DNA of 27,313 nt from JBDKGD01 sp964645125. GTDB taxonomy: Bacteria > Patescibacteriota > Minisyncoccia > UBA6257 > 2-01-FULL-56-20. The notes beneath the pieces are model-generated. The model searched no databases. It was not told the origin of the DNA and saw nothing but the letters and a program-made list of their open reading frames with translations. Every line of letters begins with the position of its first letter. Positions within the stretch are counted from its first letter, which is position 1. Shown piece by piece: positions 6,996 to 14,638 of this stretch. The DNA is taken from positions 1 to 27,313 of the forward strand of contig CAZXZC010000009.1 of the NCBI GenBank assembly GCA_964645125.1, given 5' to 3'. The translations under genes and the position numbers were made by a program.

Positions 6996-7490
6996 CTAAT
7001 TGAAAAGTAGCCCAAGATACATTTTGGGCATGGTATAGACACAGAGTTTTATCCATGCCAGCACTTCCCATATAATGCACTGAATTTTTCTTTCCACTAC
7101 TGCCGCCGATTCAAACATGGGCTTTTGGCCAGACAGCCACCACCACAAAAATCGAACTCGATGCATGTGGAATGAAGAGGTGACTAAAATAATTTTTCTT
7201 CCCTTTTGTATTTGCTCCTCAAGAAATTGAAGAGTGACCACTGTTTCACCCAAAGAATCGTGCGCTCTTGGAAGTAAAATCGTTGACCTAATTCCGACAC
7301 TTCGAAGCTCCTCCATGGTTTTGCATTGTAGATTTGGTATTGTATCGTCAACGCAAAACACGACAAAGTTTTCGGGATTCTGTTTGGCTATTTGAGCGGC
7401 TTTTTTGATTCGCTTTTTGGTGTTTTGATCCAATTCGCCACTCCTTTTATCAATACGACCGCCGTACAAAATAATGTACGTTCGCGACAT
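6996..7490 (-). CDS. DUF218 (YdcF/SanA/ElyC-like) domain protein
   Basis: 164 aa. Family landmarks: YIILYGGRIDKRSGEL at the N-terminus (the 'v.LGg....g.l...t..R...a' start of DUF218), TKKRIKKAAQIAKQ, SLGETVVTLQFLEEQ, and ILVTSSFHMHRVRFLW. YdcF/ElyC/SanA proteins act on or near the cell envelope and ElyC affects peptidoglycan precursor metabolism, but the chemistry is not settled. It is somewhat short for the family and lacks the usual N-terminal membrane helices; the C-terminus is hydrophobic (CIIWEVLAWIKLCVYTM) and could associate with the membrane. A clear AAGGAGG ribosome-binding site sits 6 nt before ATG 7490. It starts 17 nt after the preceding gene's stop, so the two are co-transcribed. 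Confidence 0.8.
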   Translation of the reverse strand: MSRTYIILYGGRIDKRSGELDQNTKKRIKKAAQIAKQNPENFVVFCVDDTIPNLQCKTMEELRSVGIRSTILLPRAHDSLGETVVTLQFLEEQIQKGRKIILVTSSFHMHRVRFLWWWLSGQKPMFESAAVVERKIQCIIWEVLAWIKLCVYTMPKMYLGLLFN

Positions 7491-7507
7491 ACCATACCTC
7501 CTTGTTG

Positions 7508-8089
7508 CTACCTGGGTGTTGGTCCGCCAATAAGCACTGCCTTCTTGCGAATGAGAATCGCAAAGCCGGTTGGATATTGGTTACTACAAAATGCGTTTGA
7601 TTTCACAATTACAATATTTCCCGCAGGAAAGGCTGGGTCCGGTTGCTGCATGATGTCAATCAAAAATCCCTTCGACTTCAAAACTGACTCCATGCTTTGC
7701 GCGGCCTGTTGCGGAGACAAACCCGCGCTGGGGGGCAGCACAATCGTTTTTAATGCTCCTATGTCGTACGACGCCCAATGCGTTGGGGATTCTGTCTGTT
7801 TTAAAAAATCGATGCTTGTTCCATCGGCGAACAAGAACCGATCAATTTTCCCAGTGTTCAACTGGCCGGTTGGTTTCCCCAATACTTGCGCCAGTGCAGC
7901 TGCGGTCGCTTCCTGCGCCTGTTTTGATGGACACATGAGCGTAGTGCTGTTGGATTCAAAGATCGGAATTGGCAATAGAGAAATGAAAAATCCAACGGTC
8001 CAGATCATTCCAATTCCACAAAAGAAGAAGTTGAGTGATTTTTTCAGAAATCGAAAAAAATCGGCATTTTCCTTCAGAAATTTCTTCAT
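7508..8089 (-). CDS. Membrane protein of unknown function
   Basis: 193 aa. A basic N-terminus with Phe- and Lys-rich helices (FLKENADFFRFLKKSLNFFF) leads into one membrane span (IGMIWTVGFFISLLPIPIF, about residues 27-45). A soluble part follows with two repeated alpha/beta-looking units (LNTGKIDRFLFADGTSIDFL, IGALKTIVLPPSAGLSPQQA) and an end with GNIVIVKSNAF and GFAILIRKKAVLIGG. The orientation suggests an extracytoplasmic domain. I do not recognise the family. The start is ATG 8089, with GGAAGG 7 nt upstream, and a good promoter lies about 70 nt further up. It is first in a two-gene unit with the DUF218 gene. Confidence 0.65.
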   Translation of the reverse strand: MKKFLKENADFFRFLKKSLNFFFCGIGMIWTVGFFISLLPIPIFESNSTTLMCPSKQAQEATAAALAQVLGKPTGQLNTGKIDRFLFADGTSIDFLKQTESPTHWASYDIGALKTIVLPPSAGLSPQQAAQSMESVLKSKGFLIDIMQQPDPAFPAGNIVIVKSNAFCSNQYPTGFAILIRKKAVLIGGPTPR

Positions 8090-8159
8090 TATTCACCTTC
8101 CTTTTCAAGCTGCGAGTTGCATGAATACACAGAAAAACTGTGCCTGTATTGCTTTTATT

Positions 8160-8188
8160 ATTATAGCATACTTTTTACATTTTGTAAA
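8160..8188 (-). promoter_or_regulatory. Consensus promoter of the 8089 operon
   Basis: On the minus strand: TTTACA (8183-8188), 17-bp spacer, TATAAT (8160-8165) with an extended TGC just before it. Near-ideal sigma70 layout; the leader to ATG 8089 is about 65 nt. The stretch from the TG onwards recurs before the helicase gene. Confidence 0.8.
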
Positions 8189-8224
8189 GGAATGTAAGCC
8201 AAGAGTTTTTAGGCAAATTTAATA

Positions 8225-8406
8225 CATAGATCCTTCGACAAGCTCAGGATGACAGGCAAAAAACATAAGGCAGAGATCCCGGATCGCAAGCCCAAGGATG
8301 ACAGAGAAGACCATGAGATCCCTGCCTGATAAGCAGGCAGGCCTCATGTGCATTCGGGATGACGGGAAGGGAATTTTTGTTCTAAACCCTATACCCCTTT
8401 GGCTGT
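8225..8406. repeat. Modular intergenic repeat cluster, copy 1 (helicase 3' side)
   Basis: The 350-nt gap 8090-8440 contains no gene beyond the promoter. It holds three successive GATCC...GGATGACA units (about 8229-8252, 8275-8303, 8317-8362; the first contains TTCGACAAGCTCAGGATGA), a CTGCCTGATAAGCAGGCAG hairpin (about 8323-8341), then TAAACCCTATACCCCTTTGGCT (8384-8405). The same modules in the same order lie at 10140-10251 on the other side of the helicase gene. Confidence 0.75.
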
Positions 8407-8440
8407 TGGCTTGCCCTGAACTTGCCGAATGACTGAAACC

Positions 8441-9979
8441 TTACGCTGGGCGGCGTTCGTTCCAATTCCCGCGGGATGGGCGGCTGCTGCCACCGAAGCG
8501 ATTTGGTTTGGCGCGATTGAACCGAGAAGGGGCACCACTGTATCCGCCGTGGCCGCCTGCGCGGCGAGAGTCCGGGCCGTTGTTATATGGCCGTGGTGAA
8601 TACGAGCGGGGCGATGTACTGGCTGCGCCAGAATACCCGGTGCGGGCGGGGCCGTATGATGGACGAGATGGAGCGGGACGATTTTGATATGAAGGGCCAC
8701 CGCCATTATTTGAAAATCTATTTTGAAATCCAGCGCCTGTCGAACGGTTTGAGGTTGTACGAGATTGACCGTATCCACCACCTGATGCATTGGAGCGACC
8801 ACGAAAAGGTGGGCGAGAAGAATAGCTGCGGGGTTCATCTTCTTGCACGACGGGCGCGGCGCGATGTGGCGGCAAATCAGAAACTTGTTTTGGCGGAAGG
8901 GCGATGCGCATGAGCCGCTCGATGTCGCGCACATCGCGACGCTGGTCTGGGGTGGCAAATGAAATAGCATGGCCTTGCGCGCCAGCACGTGCGGTACGGC
9001 CAATGCGATGCACGTAGTCTTCGGCATTTGCAGGAAGATCATAGTTTACGACTAGCTCAATCCCCTTCACGTCGATGCCACGGGCGGCAATGTCGGTGGC
9101 AACGAGAACACGAAATGTTCCGTTACGAAATCCTTCGAGTGCTTGCCGACGCTGGCTCAAGGATTTATTAGCATGGAGTTCTGCCGCGGTGTGGCCAAGT
9201 CCACGCACTTGGGCAGCAATTTTTTTGGCACCAAATTTAGTGCGTGAAAATACGAGTACACTGCCACGAAATTCGCTTAATACTTTTTCCAAAAGTCTGG
9301 GCTTGTCGTGCTTGGCAATGAAAAATACTTCTTGCGTAATGTTGGCATTGGCAGTACCCGGTGGGACAATTTCAATGCGTACCGGAAGTTTCATGTATGA
9401 GTGTGCCATGTGAATGATGGCATCGGGCATGGTGGCGGAAAACAGCATGGTTTGGCGCTCGCGTGGCACGTGATTCATGATCTGCTGCAATTGCGGGGCA
9501 AAGCCCATATCAAGCATGCGATCTGCTTCATCAAGCACCAATACTTTTGTGGTTTTGAGATTTAAGGTTTTTTGTTGGAGATGGTCAATAAGCCGGCCTG
9601 GGGTACCTATGATGATGGCGGGATTGCCGCGCAGTGCCCCAACCTGGCGATACAATGACTCACCGCCTACCAAGAGCGCACTATGCACTCCTAACGGACT
9701 ACCGAGCTTGGTAAGGGTTTCTTTTACTTGGAGTGCAAGTTCGCGCGTGGGAAGCACGATAAGCGCTGGCTTACCCGCCAAGGCGGCCTGAATAACCGGT
9801 ATGCCAAAGGCTAATGTTTTACCGGTACCGGTTTGGGCAAGCCCCATAATATCCTTGCCTTCAAGGGCTGGTGGGATTGATTGCTGCTGTATGGGAGTTG
9901 GGGTCTTAAATTGCAAACGATCCAGAACTGACAAGATGTTTGGAGCAATACCAAGGCCGTAAAAGCTGGAATCTGACAT
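8441..9979 (-). CDS. DEAD-box ATP-dependent RNA helicase with Gly/Arg-rich tail
   Basis: 512 aa. Unwinds RNA duplexes; likely roles are ribosome assembly or mRNA turnover. Motifs in order: Q motif FKTPTPIQQQSIP (residues 24-36), motif I AQTGTGKT (48-55), PTRELA, GTPGR, DEAD, SAT, then helicase C with VLVFSRT, ATDIAARGIDV and HRIGRTAR. The two RecA lobes resemble RhlE/CsdA-type helicases. About 140 residues from residue 370 are a low-complexity tail rich in Gly, Arg, Ser, Tyr, Asn and Pro, with RGG- and SRP-like runs, ending GNWNERRPA. Such tails bind RNA non-specifically and can drive condensation. No Shine-Dalgarno is evident before ATG 9979. Single-gene unit bracketed by modular repeats. 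Confidence 0.95.
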   Translation of the reverse strand: MSDSSFYGLGIAPNILSVLDRLQFKTPTPIQQQSIPPALEGKDIMGLAQTGTGKTLAFGIPVIQAALAGKPALIVLPTRELALQVKETLTKLGSPLGVHSALLVGGESLYRQVGALRGNPAIIIGTPGRLIDHLQQKTLNLKTTKVLVLDEADRMLDMGFAPQLQQIMNHVPRERQTMLFSATMPDAIIHMAHSYMKLPVRIEIVPPGTANANITQEVFFIAKHDKPRLLEKVLSEFRGSVLVFSRTKFGAKKIAAQVRGLGHTAAELHANKSLSQRRQALEGFRNGTFRVLVATDIAARGIDVKGIELVVNYDLPANAEDYVHRIGRTARAGAQGHAISFATPDQRRDVRDIERLMRIALPPKQVSDLPPHRAAPVVQEDEPRSYSSRPPFRGRSNASGGGYGQSRTTSNRSTGAGFQNRFSNNGGGPSYQNRPAPSRPSYGPARTGYSGAASTSPRSYSPRPYNNGPDSRRAGGHGGYSGAPSRFNRAKPNRFGGSSRPSRGNWNERRPA

Positions 9980-10047
9980 TAGGAAGAGTAAATAGAATAT
10001 GGAGTATAGATTATAGGAAGGCGAAAAAGAGCCTACAATTGCTCTTG

Positions 10048-10053
10048 ACTATA
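10048..10053 (-). promoter_or_regulatory. Extended -10 promoter of the helicase gene
   Basis: On the minus strand TATAGT (10048-10053) follows TGC, an extended -10; the -35 region is weak. About 65 nt of leader separate it from ATG 9979. The stretch AAAAAGTATGCTATA is shared with the promoter at 8160. Confidence 0.55.
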
Positions 10054-10076
10054 GCATACTTTTTTGTTGTTTCATA

Positions 10077-10256
10077 GTGCCCCTAAACAAGCCAATAGGG
10101 TTAGGGGTGTAGCCAATAGTACAGCAGAGACAAATGCGTTGATCCCCGCCCTGCCTACTCAGCAGGCAGGTTTCGCAAGGACGACAGGAAAAATCTGGAT
10201 CCTCGAATCAAGTCCGAGGATGACAAAGTCTAAACCCTATACCCTTTTGGCTATTT
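10077..10256. repeat. Modular intergenic repeat cluster, copy 2 (helicase 5' side)
   Basis: The gap 9980-10257 has no gene. After a promoter it holds AGCCAATAGGGTTAGGGG and a second AGCCAATAG (10090-10119), a GATCC unit with a CTGCCTACTCAGCAGGCAG hairpin (about 10150-10168), a GGATCCTCG...CGAGGATGACA inverted unit (about 10197-10225) and TAAACCCTATACCCTTTTGGCT (10230-10251). The last two modules repeat the order and orientation of copy 1. Confidence 0.75.
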
Positions 10257-10257
10257 T

Positions 10258-12213
10258 TTACTCTTCTTTTTTGTATTCAGATAGAAAATCGGTAATGGTG
10301 GCGGCTTGAGCTATGGCTTGATTGGCTGCGTCCTCAAGTGGTTCGAGGATGCGTAGTAAATATTCTGGATGGTAGATACCAGGCGCGGTTGTCGCGATAC
10401 GTGATGCTGCGGCAGTATGAAACAGAATGGTGGTAGACAATTCCTTTATGTCTTCGCACCAAAATAACTTTGCAAGATGCTCGATTGTATCTTCTGTATG
10501 ATACACACTACCAACCTCTAAATATTTTGTGGCGAGCGCCGCAGATACGCTGTTGAGCTTTCCAGCTCGCAAGTCTTGCTGCCAATCATGACCATCATCG
10601 CTGAGTTGGCGCGCAATGAGATACTGGGAACAAAAATCAATGATACTTTGCACGAGCGCGCTTTCTGGATTATGACCATCTTCAATCAATACGGCTGCGG
10701 GAGCAAGCACGAGGCCACATGATTTTTGCGCGAGTACCTCGTATCGACCATATTTAGGAACTGTATTGAGTACAAAATAATCTCCTCGTTTTTCTATCCT
10801 ACAATTTTTTTCTTCCCATTCCTGGGATGCGTCCATGGCTTCGGTTACGTACAAAAATAATTCTCGTACCGCAGGGCTTGCTGTTGCATATGTTACCGCG
10901 AGCGCCCGATTACTGCGCCCAGCCAGCGTCAGCGCATCAACATTCCCCTGTTCATCAAAAAAATCATCGTATATTTTATAGGCAATTGAACCACGGAGTG
11001 CGGCAATTCCATAACGCAAAACATTATCAGGCGTTAACTGATTGCGTGTTGATTGCTCAGAGACTACACATGCATTCCATGCGTAATAGCCAAGCAAACA
11101 CCCTGCGCGAGTTTGTGGATGCTGTGCGATTGATTCTATAGAACGACACACTGCTTCTGTGCTTGCCTTACTTGTACTTTTTACCTCGTCTTGTATTTTT
11201 TGATACAGCCTATCTTCAAAACTGTCACGTTCAGTTTGGCTTTTTTTATTATTCATTTCTACTGCTTTTTCATACCGCAGAATGGCTTCATAAATCACCG
11301 CCGCAGAAAATGCGGCGGATCCGGAATAGTATGTTTCTGTTTCAGTAATTCGTTCGACTGCAAAAACATATGGCCTACAAAGTTCATTCGCTTCACTCGA
11401 GAGAATATATGAAAAACCACTGCTCACGAGCGTATGACGTGCGCCTAACTGCAGAAGTGCGTTCATGCACAGCGCGGTATCGAGTGGATTACCATTCCAT
11501 CCGCCATTTTTGTCAGCATCTTCCATAATCTTTTTTATCAAGATTTCCTTTTTACCCCGATACCATGGGGCTATGAAATACCAAAATGAATACGGGGTAG
11601 GATAGTAGGGAGAATATGACCGTGTATTTGAACGCAACGTCTGTTCAATGAGCGCATCAACTGCCGGCACCACAACATCGTGCATTGCTAAAAAACCGCC
11701 GATATTTGCATTTACCACCGCGTCTACGTCATGCCATACACTTTCTGCAGCACTACTCACACACCAGGTGCGATAGGGGCCGCCCAAAGCCGCTTCACAA
11801 CCGATAAGATTTTTCACCAGCATAGCCAATGCTTCTCCGTTTATGATGGCACGATCAGCACCACACAGAGCGGTGACTGCTAAGAATGTGTCATCGAGAT
11901 CATCTGGGTATGGCGATTGTCCCTCTTGTTTATCCTGGTAATTCCACGTCCAATACTGACTTTTTTGCGAACGCAAGTATTCACTTCCTTTTTTTATTAT
12001 GTCTTCGTGCGCGGAACCGCTTCCTCTCGTGCGCGATTGAGCTAACGAGCGGATTACGAGCGAAGTATACAACGTGGTCAATATTTTAGTATGCGAATTA
12101 AAATCGGTATACTCGCTCGCAACAGCCTCAAACATCCCTGACTCTTTTTGGGTTTTTTTCAAAAAATCTATAAGATTCCGGCGGAGCTGACTCCCAGTGA
12201 ATATCTGTTTCAT
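10258..12213 (-). CDS. Putative two-domain terpene cyclase/isoprenoid synthase
   Basis: 651 aa, soluble. The N-terminal half is helical with repeat-like units ending in Gln-rich turns (RRNLIDFLKKTQKESGMFEA; KGSEYLRSQKSQYWTW), as in squalene-cyclase/class II alpha-alpha barrels, and holds YPDDLDDTF (102-110), a DxDD proton-donor motif (105-108). HDVDAVVNANIGGFL (161-175) and GGWNGNPLDTALCMNAL follow. The C-terminal part has YDDFFDE (415-421), a DDxxD metal motif, and RQLSDDGHDWQQDL (535-548), an Asp-rich second motif like those of class I prenyl synthases. The likely reaction is protonation-initiated cyclisation of a prenyl diphosphate plus a diphosphate-ionising step; product unknown. The start at 12213 keeps the first repeat but overlaps the kinase gene by 86 bp; ATG 12135 (8-bp overlap) is the alternative. 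One domain could be degenerate. Confidence 0.65.
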   Translation of the reverse strand: MKQIFTGSQLRRNLIDFLKKTQKESGMFEAVASEYTDFNSHTKILTTLYTSLVIRSLAQSRTRGSGSAHEDIIKKGSEYLRSQKSQYWTWNYQDKQEGQSPYPDDLDDTFLAVTALCGADRAIINGEALAMLVKNLIGCEAALGGPYRTWCVSSAAESVWHDVDAVVNANIGGFLAMHDVVVPAVDALIEQTLRSNTRSYSPYYPTPYSFWYFIAPWYRGKKEILIKKIMEDADKNGGWNGNPLDTALCMNALLQLGARHTLVSSGFSYILSSEANELCRPYVFAVERITETETYYSGSAAFSAAVIYEAILRYEKAVEMNNKKSQTERDSFEDRLYQKIQDEVKSTSKASTEAVCRSIESIAQHPQTRAGCLLGYYAWNACVVSEQSTRNQLTPDNVLRYGIAALRGSIAYKIYDDFFDEQGNVDALTLAGRSNRALAVTYATASPAVRELFLYVTEAMDASQEWEEKNCRIEKRGDYFVLNTVPKYGRYEVLAQKSCGLVLAPAAVLIEDGHNPESALVQSIIDFCSQYLIARQLSDDGHDWQQDLRAGKLNSVSAALATKYLEVGSVYHTEDTIEHLAKLFWCEDIKELSTTILFHTAAASRIATTAPGIYHPEYLLRILEPLEDAANQAIAQAATITDFLSEYKKEE

Positions 12214-13648
12214 TGTTTTGAGGAATGCTGATGGTAAATGTAGTTCCCTGGTTTGGGTGGCTCGTGAGCACGATGCTTCCTCTGAAGTGTTTTTCGATGT
12301 TGCTTTTAACCAATGCTAAACCAATTCCCATCCCCTTGTCTTTTGTTTTGGTAGTGAAGAATGGATCAAATATTTTTTCTTGCATGTCATCGGGTATGCC
12401 TCTGCCGTAGTCACGAATACTAATAGTCACAAATGCAGATGTGGCCCGCACCGCAATCTCGATCTGTTTTTTTATTGTTGCAGGAGCATCTTCGTAGCTA
12501 TCTATGGCATTGGCAATCAGGTTTGACATGCTGTGACTAAAAGCAAACTCGCTCCCATGGATACACACGCGCTCTGGCATGCTAACTATCAGCAAAACCC
12601 CCGCAACTTTTGCTTTGTAGCTCAATAGATACACCGCGTCTTCAATCGCATTCCCAATGGAGAATTCCTCTTTAGCATAATTGTCTTGTGTGAGTTGTTT
12701 CCGCAGCGCCCGCACAAATGTATCCATTCGCTTGCCTCCAGAACGTGCTTCTTCTATGTGTTGTTTTGCATCAGCAGTAGCGGTTGAATTTTTAGTATGG
12801 GACAACTCCTGTTCGCATAAAATACTGCTAAAAGCATTGATAAAGTCATGAAAGAGTCCAGAAGATAGCCTCCCGAATTCGGCAAATCTGTAGAGTTCCC
12901 CCATTTTTTCTATACGAGCAATCTCCAGCGCCTTGGCGCGTTCTTCGACTTTTTTCTCAAGCATATTGCGCTCCTGCGTTAATTCGTACTCCGAGGTACG
13001 AGCTCGATGCAATGATTTTTCTATTTCACGATTTGAAAGCCATGACACACATACAACCCCCGCAAGAATAACGATGTATTGAATTGGTTCGCTTGCCTGC
13101 ATTGGTCCGGTACGCCATTGAAGCTGCGATTGCCTGGGCGCCATTTTTTGTTGATAGCCGATGGACCCTATCGTCGCGGCAACAGTGATTGCAAGAATAA
13201 TTGCGAATCTCGGCCCGATTACGATACTTGCGAGAACAATAAGGAAGGCAAAATTAAGTGGTACTGACGGCAAATCAATCCCCCAACGCCAGGCCCCAGA
13301 CACAATGAATGCAAAATATAAAATTACAAATGCATATGCGGCTGGCCTGTAGTAGCCGTAACGAGCAGCACCATATAAACCTATAAACGGTACTATGTAG
13401 AATGGAAAATATACCCACGATATGCCGTCGTATTGTGCGCCCAATGAAACGGTGTCTAGAATAATGATTGCGTACAACACCAAAAGCAGGACGATGGTGG
13501 CAAGAATTAAGGTGGTGTAAATGAGTTCTCTGCGCCTATTGTCTTCATCGCGTGATCGTGGGCGAATTGCTACCGCATAGAACGCATGGATACCTCGCAA
13601 AATTCTACTTTTTAATTCAAAAAATATGTTGTTCTGCCAGGTATCCAT
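12128..13648 (-). CDS. Membrane sensor histidine kinase
   Basis: 506 aa. An N-terminal sensor of about six membrane helices (first LIYTTLILATIVLLLVLYAIIIL, about residues 42-64; last YIVILAGVVCVSWL, 191-204) with short loops and no large external domain, so it likely senses something in or near the membrane. A coiled coil follows (NREIEKSLHRARTS...KKVEERAKALEIARIEK). H-box: FGRLSSGLFHDFINAFSSI with His267. ATP-binding domain: NLIANAIDS (376-384), RDYGRGIPDD (412-421), FDPFFTTK (427-434), GMGIGLAL (439-446), ending GTTFTISIP. The last 29 residues have no family counterpart and are encoded by the overlap with the terpene-synthase-like gene. The partner is probably the response regulator encoded 228 bp upstream. 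The ligand is unknown. Confidence 0.92.
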   Translation of the reverse strand: MDTWQNNIFFELKSRILRGIHAFYAVAIRPRSRDEDNRRRELIYTTLILATIVLLLVLYAIIILDTVSLGAQYDGISWVYFPFYIVPFIGLYGAARYGYYRPAAYAFVILYFAFIVSGAWRWGIDLPSVPLNFAFLIVLASIVIGPRFAIILAITVAATIGSIGYQQKMAPRQSQLQWRTGPMQASEPIQYIVILAGVVCVSWLSNREIEKSLHRARTSEYELTQERNMLEKKVEERAKALEIARIEKMGELYRFAEFGRLSSGLFHDFINAFSSILCEQELSHTKNSTATADAKQHIEEARSGGKRMDTFVRALRKQLTQDNYAKEEFSIGNAIEDAVYLLSYKAKVAGVLLIVSMPERVCIHGSEFAFSHSMSNLIANAIDSYEDAPATIKKQIEIAVRATSAFVTISIRDYGRGIPDDMQEKIFDPFFTTKTKDKGMGIGLALVKSNIEKHFRGSIVLTSHPNQGTTFTISIPQNNETDIHWESAPPESYRFFEKNPKRVRDV

Positions 13649-13662
13649 AGCGGTATTGATCT

Positions 13663-13682
13663 ATTAACCCCACGGGGTTAAT
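13663..13682. promoter_or_regulatory. Perfect 9-bp-arm palindrome before the kinase gene
   Basis: ATTAACCCC-AC-GGGGTTAAT, centred 24 bp before ATG 13648. The 2-bp centre disfavours a hairpin and favours a dimeric protein site. The rest of the gap 13649-13876 has only a weak GCTGTC/GACAGC inverted repeat (13803-13823). The palindrome is the best candidate for an operator of the kinase/terpene-synthase-like unit. Confidence 0.5.
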
Positions 13683-13876
13683 ACTTCAGACTGTGACGCC
13701 ACCCGATCTACTGCGGCCGGTGTGCGGGCTGATGGATTGGTAAGTATGTTTTGGATAATTATGTTCATAAAAATCGAGTACTCATGTCGACCTTTTTATG
13801 ATGCTGTCTTTTTGTAGGACAGCTCAGGTCTATAGTGGAATATATTTGATTAAATAATGATAAATTTTTTATAAAA

Positions 13877-14551
13877 TCACCCCAGAAGAGCCATTTTATA
13901 CCCTCGACCAGGTACGGTATGAATGAGTTTCTTTTTTTTATTTGTATCTATTTTTTTGCGCAAACTCACCATATGCGCTTCGATAGTGTTTGAAAACGGA
14001 TCAAGCGCCATGTCCCATACATGCTCAACAAGCATCCCCCGAGAGAGCACGCTGTCAATATTGCGCATAAAATATTCGAGCAATGTGAATTCTTTCCGCG
14101 TTAAATATACCTGGTGGCCATCGCGCGAAACTGTCTGGGTGCGAGTGTCCAACACTAAGGTGTCGAGACTCAGCACGTCTTGCACAATCTGTTTTGGTCT
14201 TCGCAACAGCACCTTCACGCGCGCGAGAACTTCATCAAATGAAAATGGTTTTGCTACATAGTCATCGGCTCCTGCTTGCAGCATTGAAACCTTTGAATTC
14301 ACATCGGCACGTACAGACAACATTAAAATAGGCATGGTTTTTCCGCTTGCGCGAATATCCGCGCAAATTTCACCACCGGTTTTACCGGGCAAGATGTTAT
14401 CAAGCACCACAATATCATAGTCGTTGGTGCGAGCAAGATAAGAAGCGTTTTTTCCCTCTTCTGCTGTGTCGACTGCAAAATGTTCTTTTTCTAAAGATAC
14501 TTTCAGAAAATTTCGTATCGCCTGATCATCTTCTACGACGAGTACTCTCAT
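13877..14551 (-). CDS. OmpR/PhoB-family response regulator
   Basis: 224 aa. Receiver domain: MRVLVVEDD with the acidic pair, phosphoacceptor Asp51 in IVVLDNILPG, PILMLSVRAD with the switch Ser, and YVAKPFSFDE with the conserved Lys. A winged-helix DNA-binding domain follows: LVLDTRTQTVSRDGHQVYLT, RKEFTLLEYFMRNIDSVLSR, DPFSNTIEAHMVSLRKKID, and the ending IHTVPGRGYKM. Both domains are complete. The start is ATG 14551, seven codons inside the longest frame: the longer start would lie upstream of the -10 box TACAAT, 9 nt before this ATG. It is the first gene of the regulator, kinase and terpene-synthase-like locus. Targets are probably that locus itself; the inverted repeats at 14607 and 13663 are candidate sites. 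Confidence 0.93.
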   Translation of the reverse strand: MRVLVVEDDQAIRNFLKVSLEKEHFAVDTAEEGKNASYLARTNDYDIVVLDNILPGKTGGEICADIRASGKTMPILMLSVRADVNSKVSMLQAGADDYVAKPFSFDEVLARVKVLLRRPKQIVQDVLSLDTLVLDTRTQTVSRDGHQVYLTRKEFTLLEYFMRNIDSVLSRGMLVEHVWDMALDPFSNTIEAHMVSLRKKIDTNKKKKLIHTVPGRGYKMALLG

Positions 14552-14560
14552 GATGGCTTT

Positions 14561-14588
14561 ATTGTACATCACGAATACCGATACACAA
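14561..14588 (-). promoter_or_regulatory. Promoter of the response regulator gene
   Basis: Minus strand: TTGTGT (14583-14588), 16-bp spacer, TACAAT (14561-14566), 9 nt before ATG 14551. Probably leaderless or nearly so. Confidence 0.5.
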
Positions 14589-14606
14589 CTTTTTTTTGGT
14601 AAATAT

Positions 14607-14624
14607 TGTCAGTTTATTTTGACA
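14607..14624. promoter_or_regulatory. Inverted repeat upstream of the response regulator promoter
   Basis: TGTCA-N8-TGACA, about 20 bp upstream of the -35 element of the response regulator gene: the right place for an activator or autoregulatory site. Five-base arms are short, so chance is possible. Confidence 0.3.
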
Positions 14625-14638
14625 CCGATGATACTTTT

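Noticed and set aside
7392..8222. 276-codon plus-strand open frame
   Set aside because: It is antisense to two genes that have good ribosome-binding sites and a promoter; its translation has no domain features.
8225..8406. CRISPR array
   Set aside because: The repeats are few, unequal in length, contain hairpins and lack regular spacers; no cas genes are present.
8389..9042. 217-codon open frame on the minus strand inside the helicase region
   Set aside because: It is an out-of-frame shadow of the biased Gly/Arg-rich helicase tail and runs into the repeat region; the protein has no recognisable domain.
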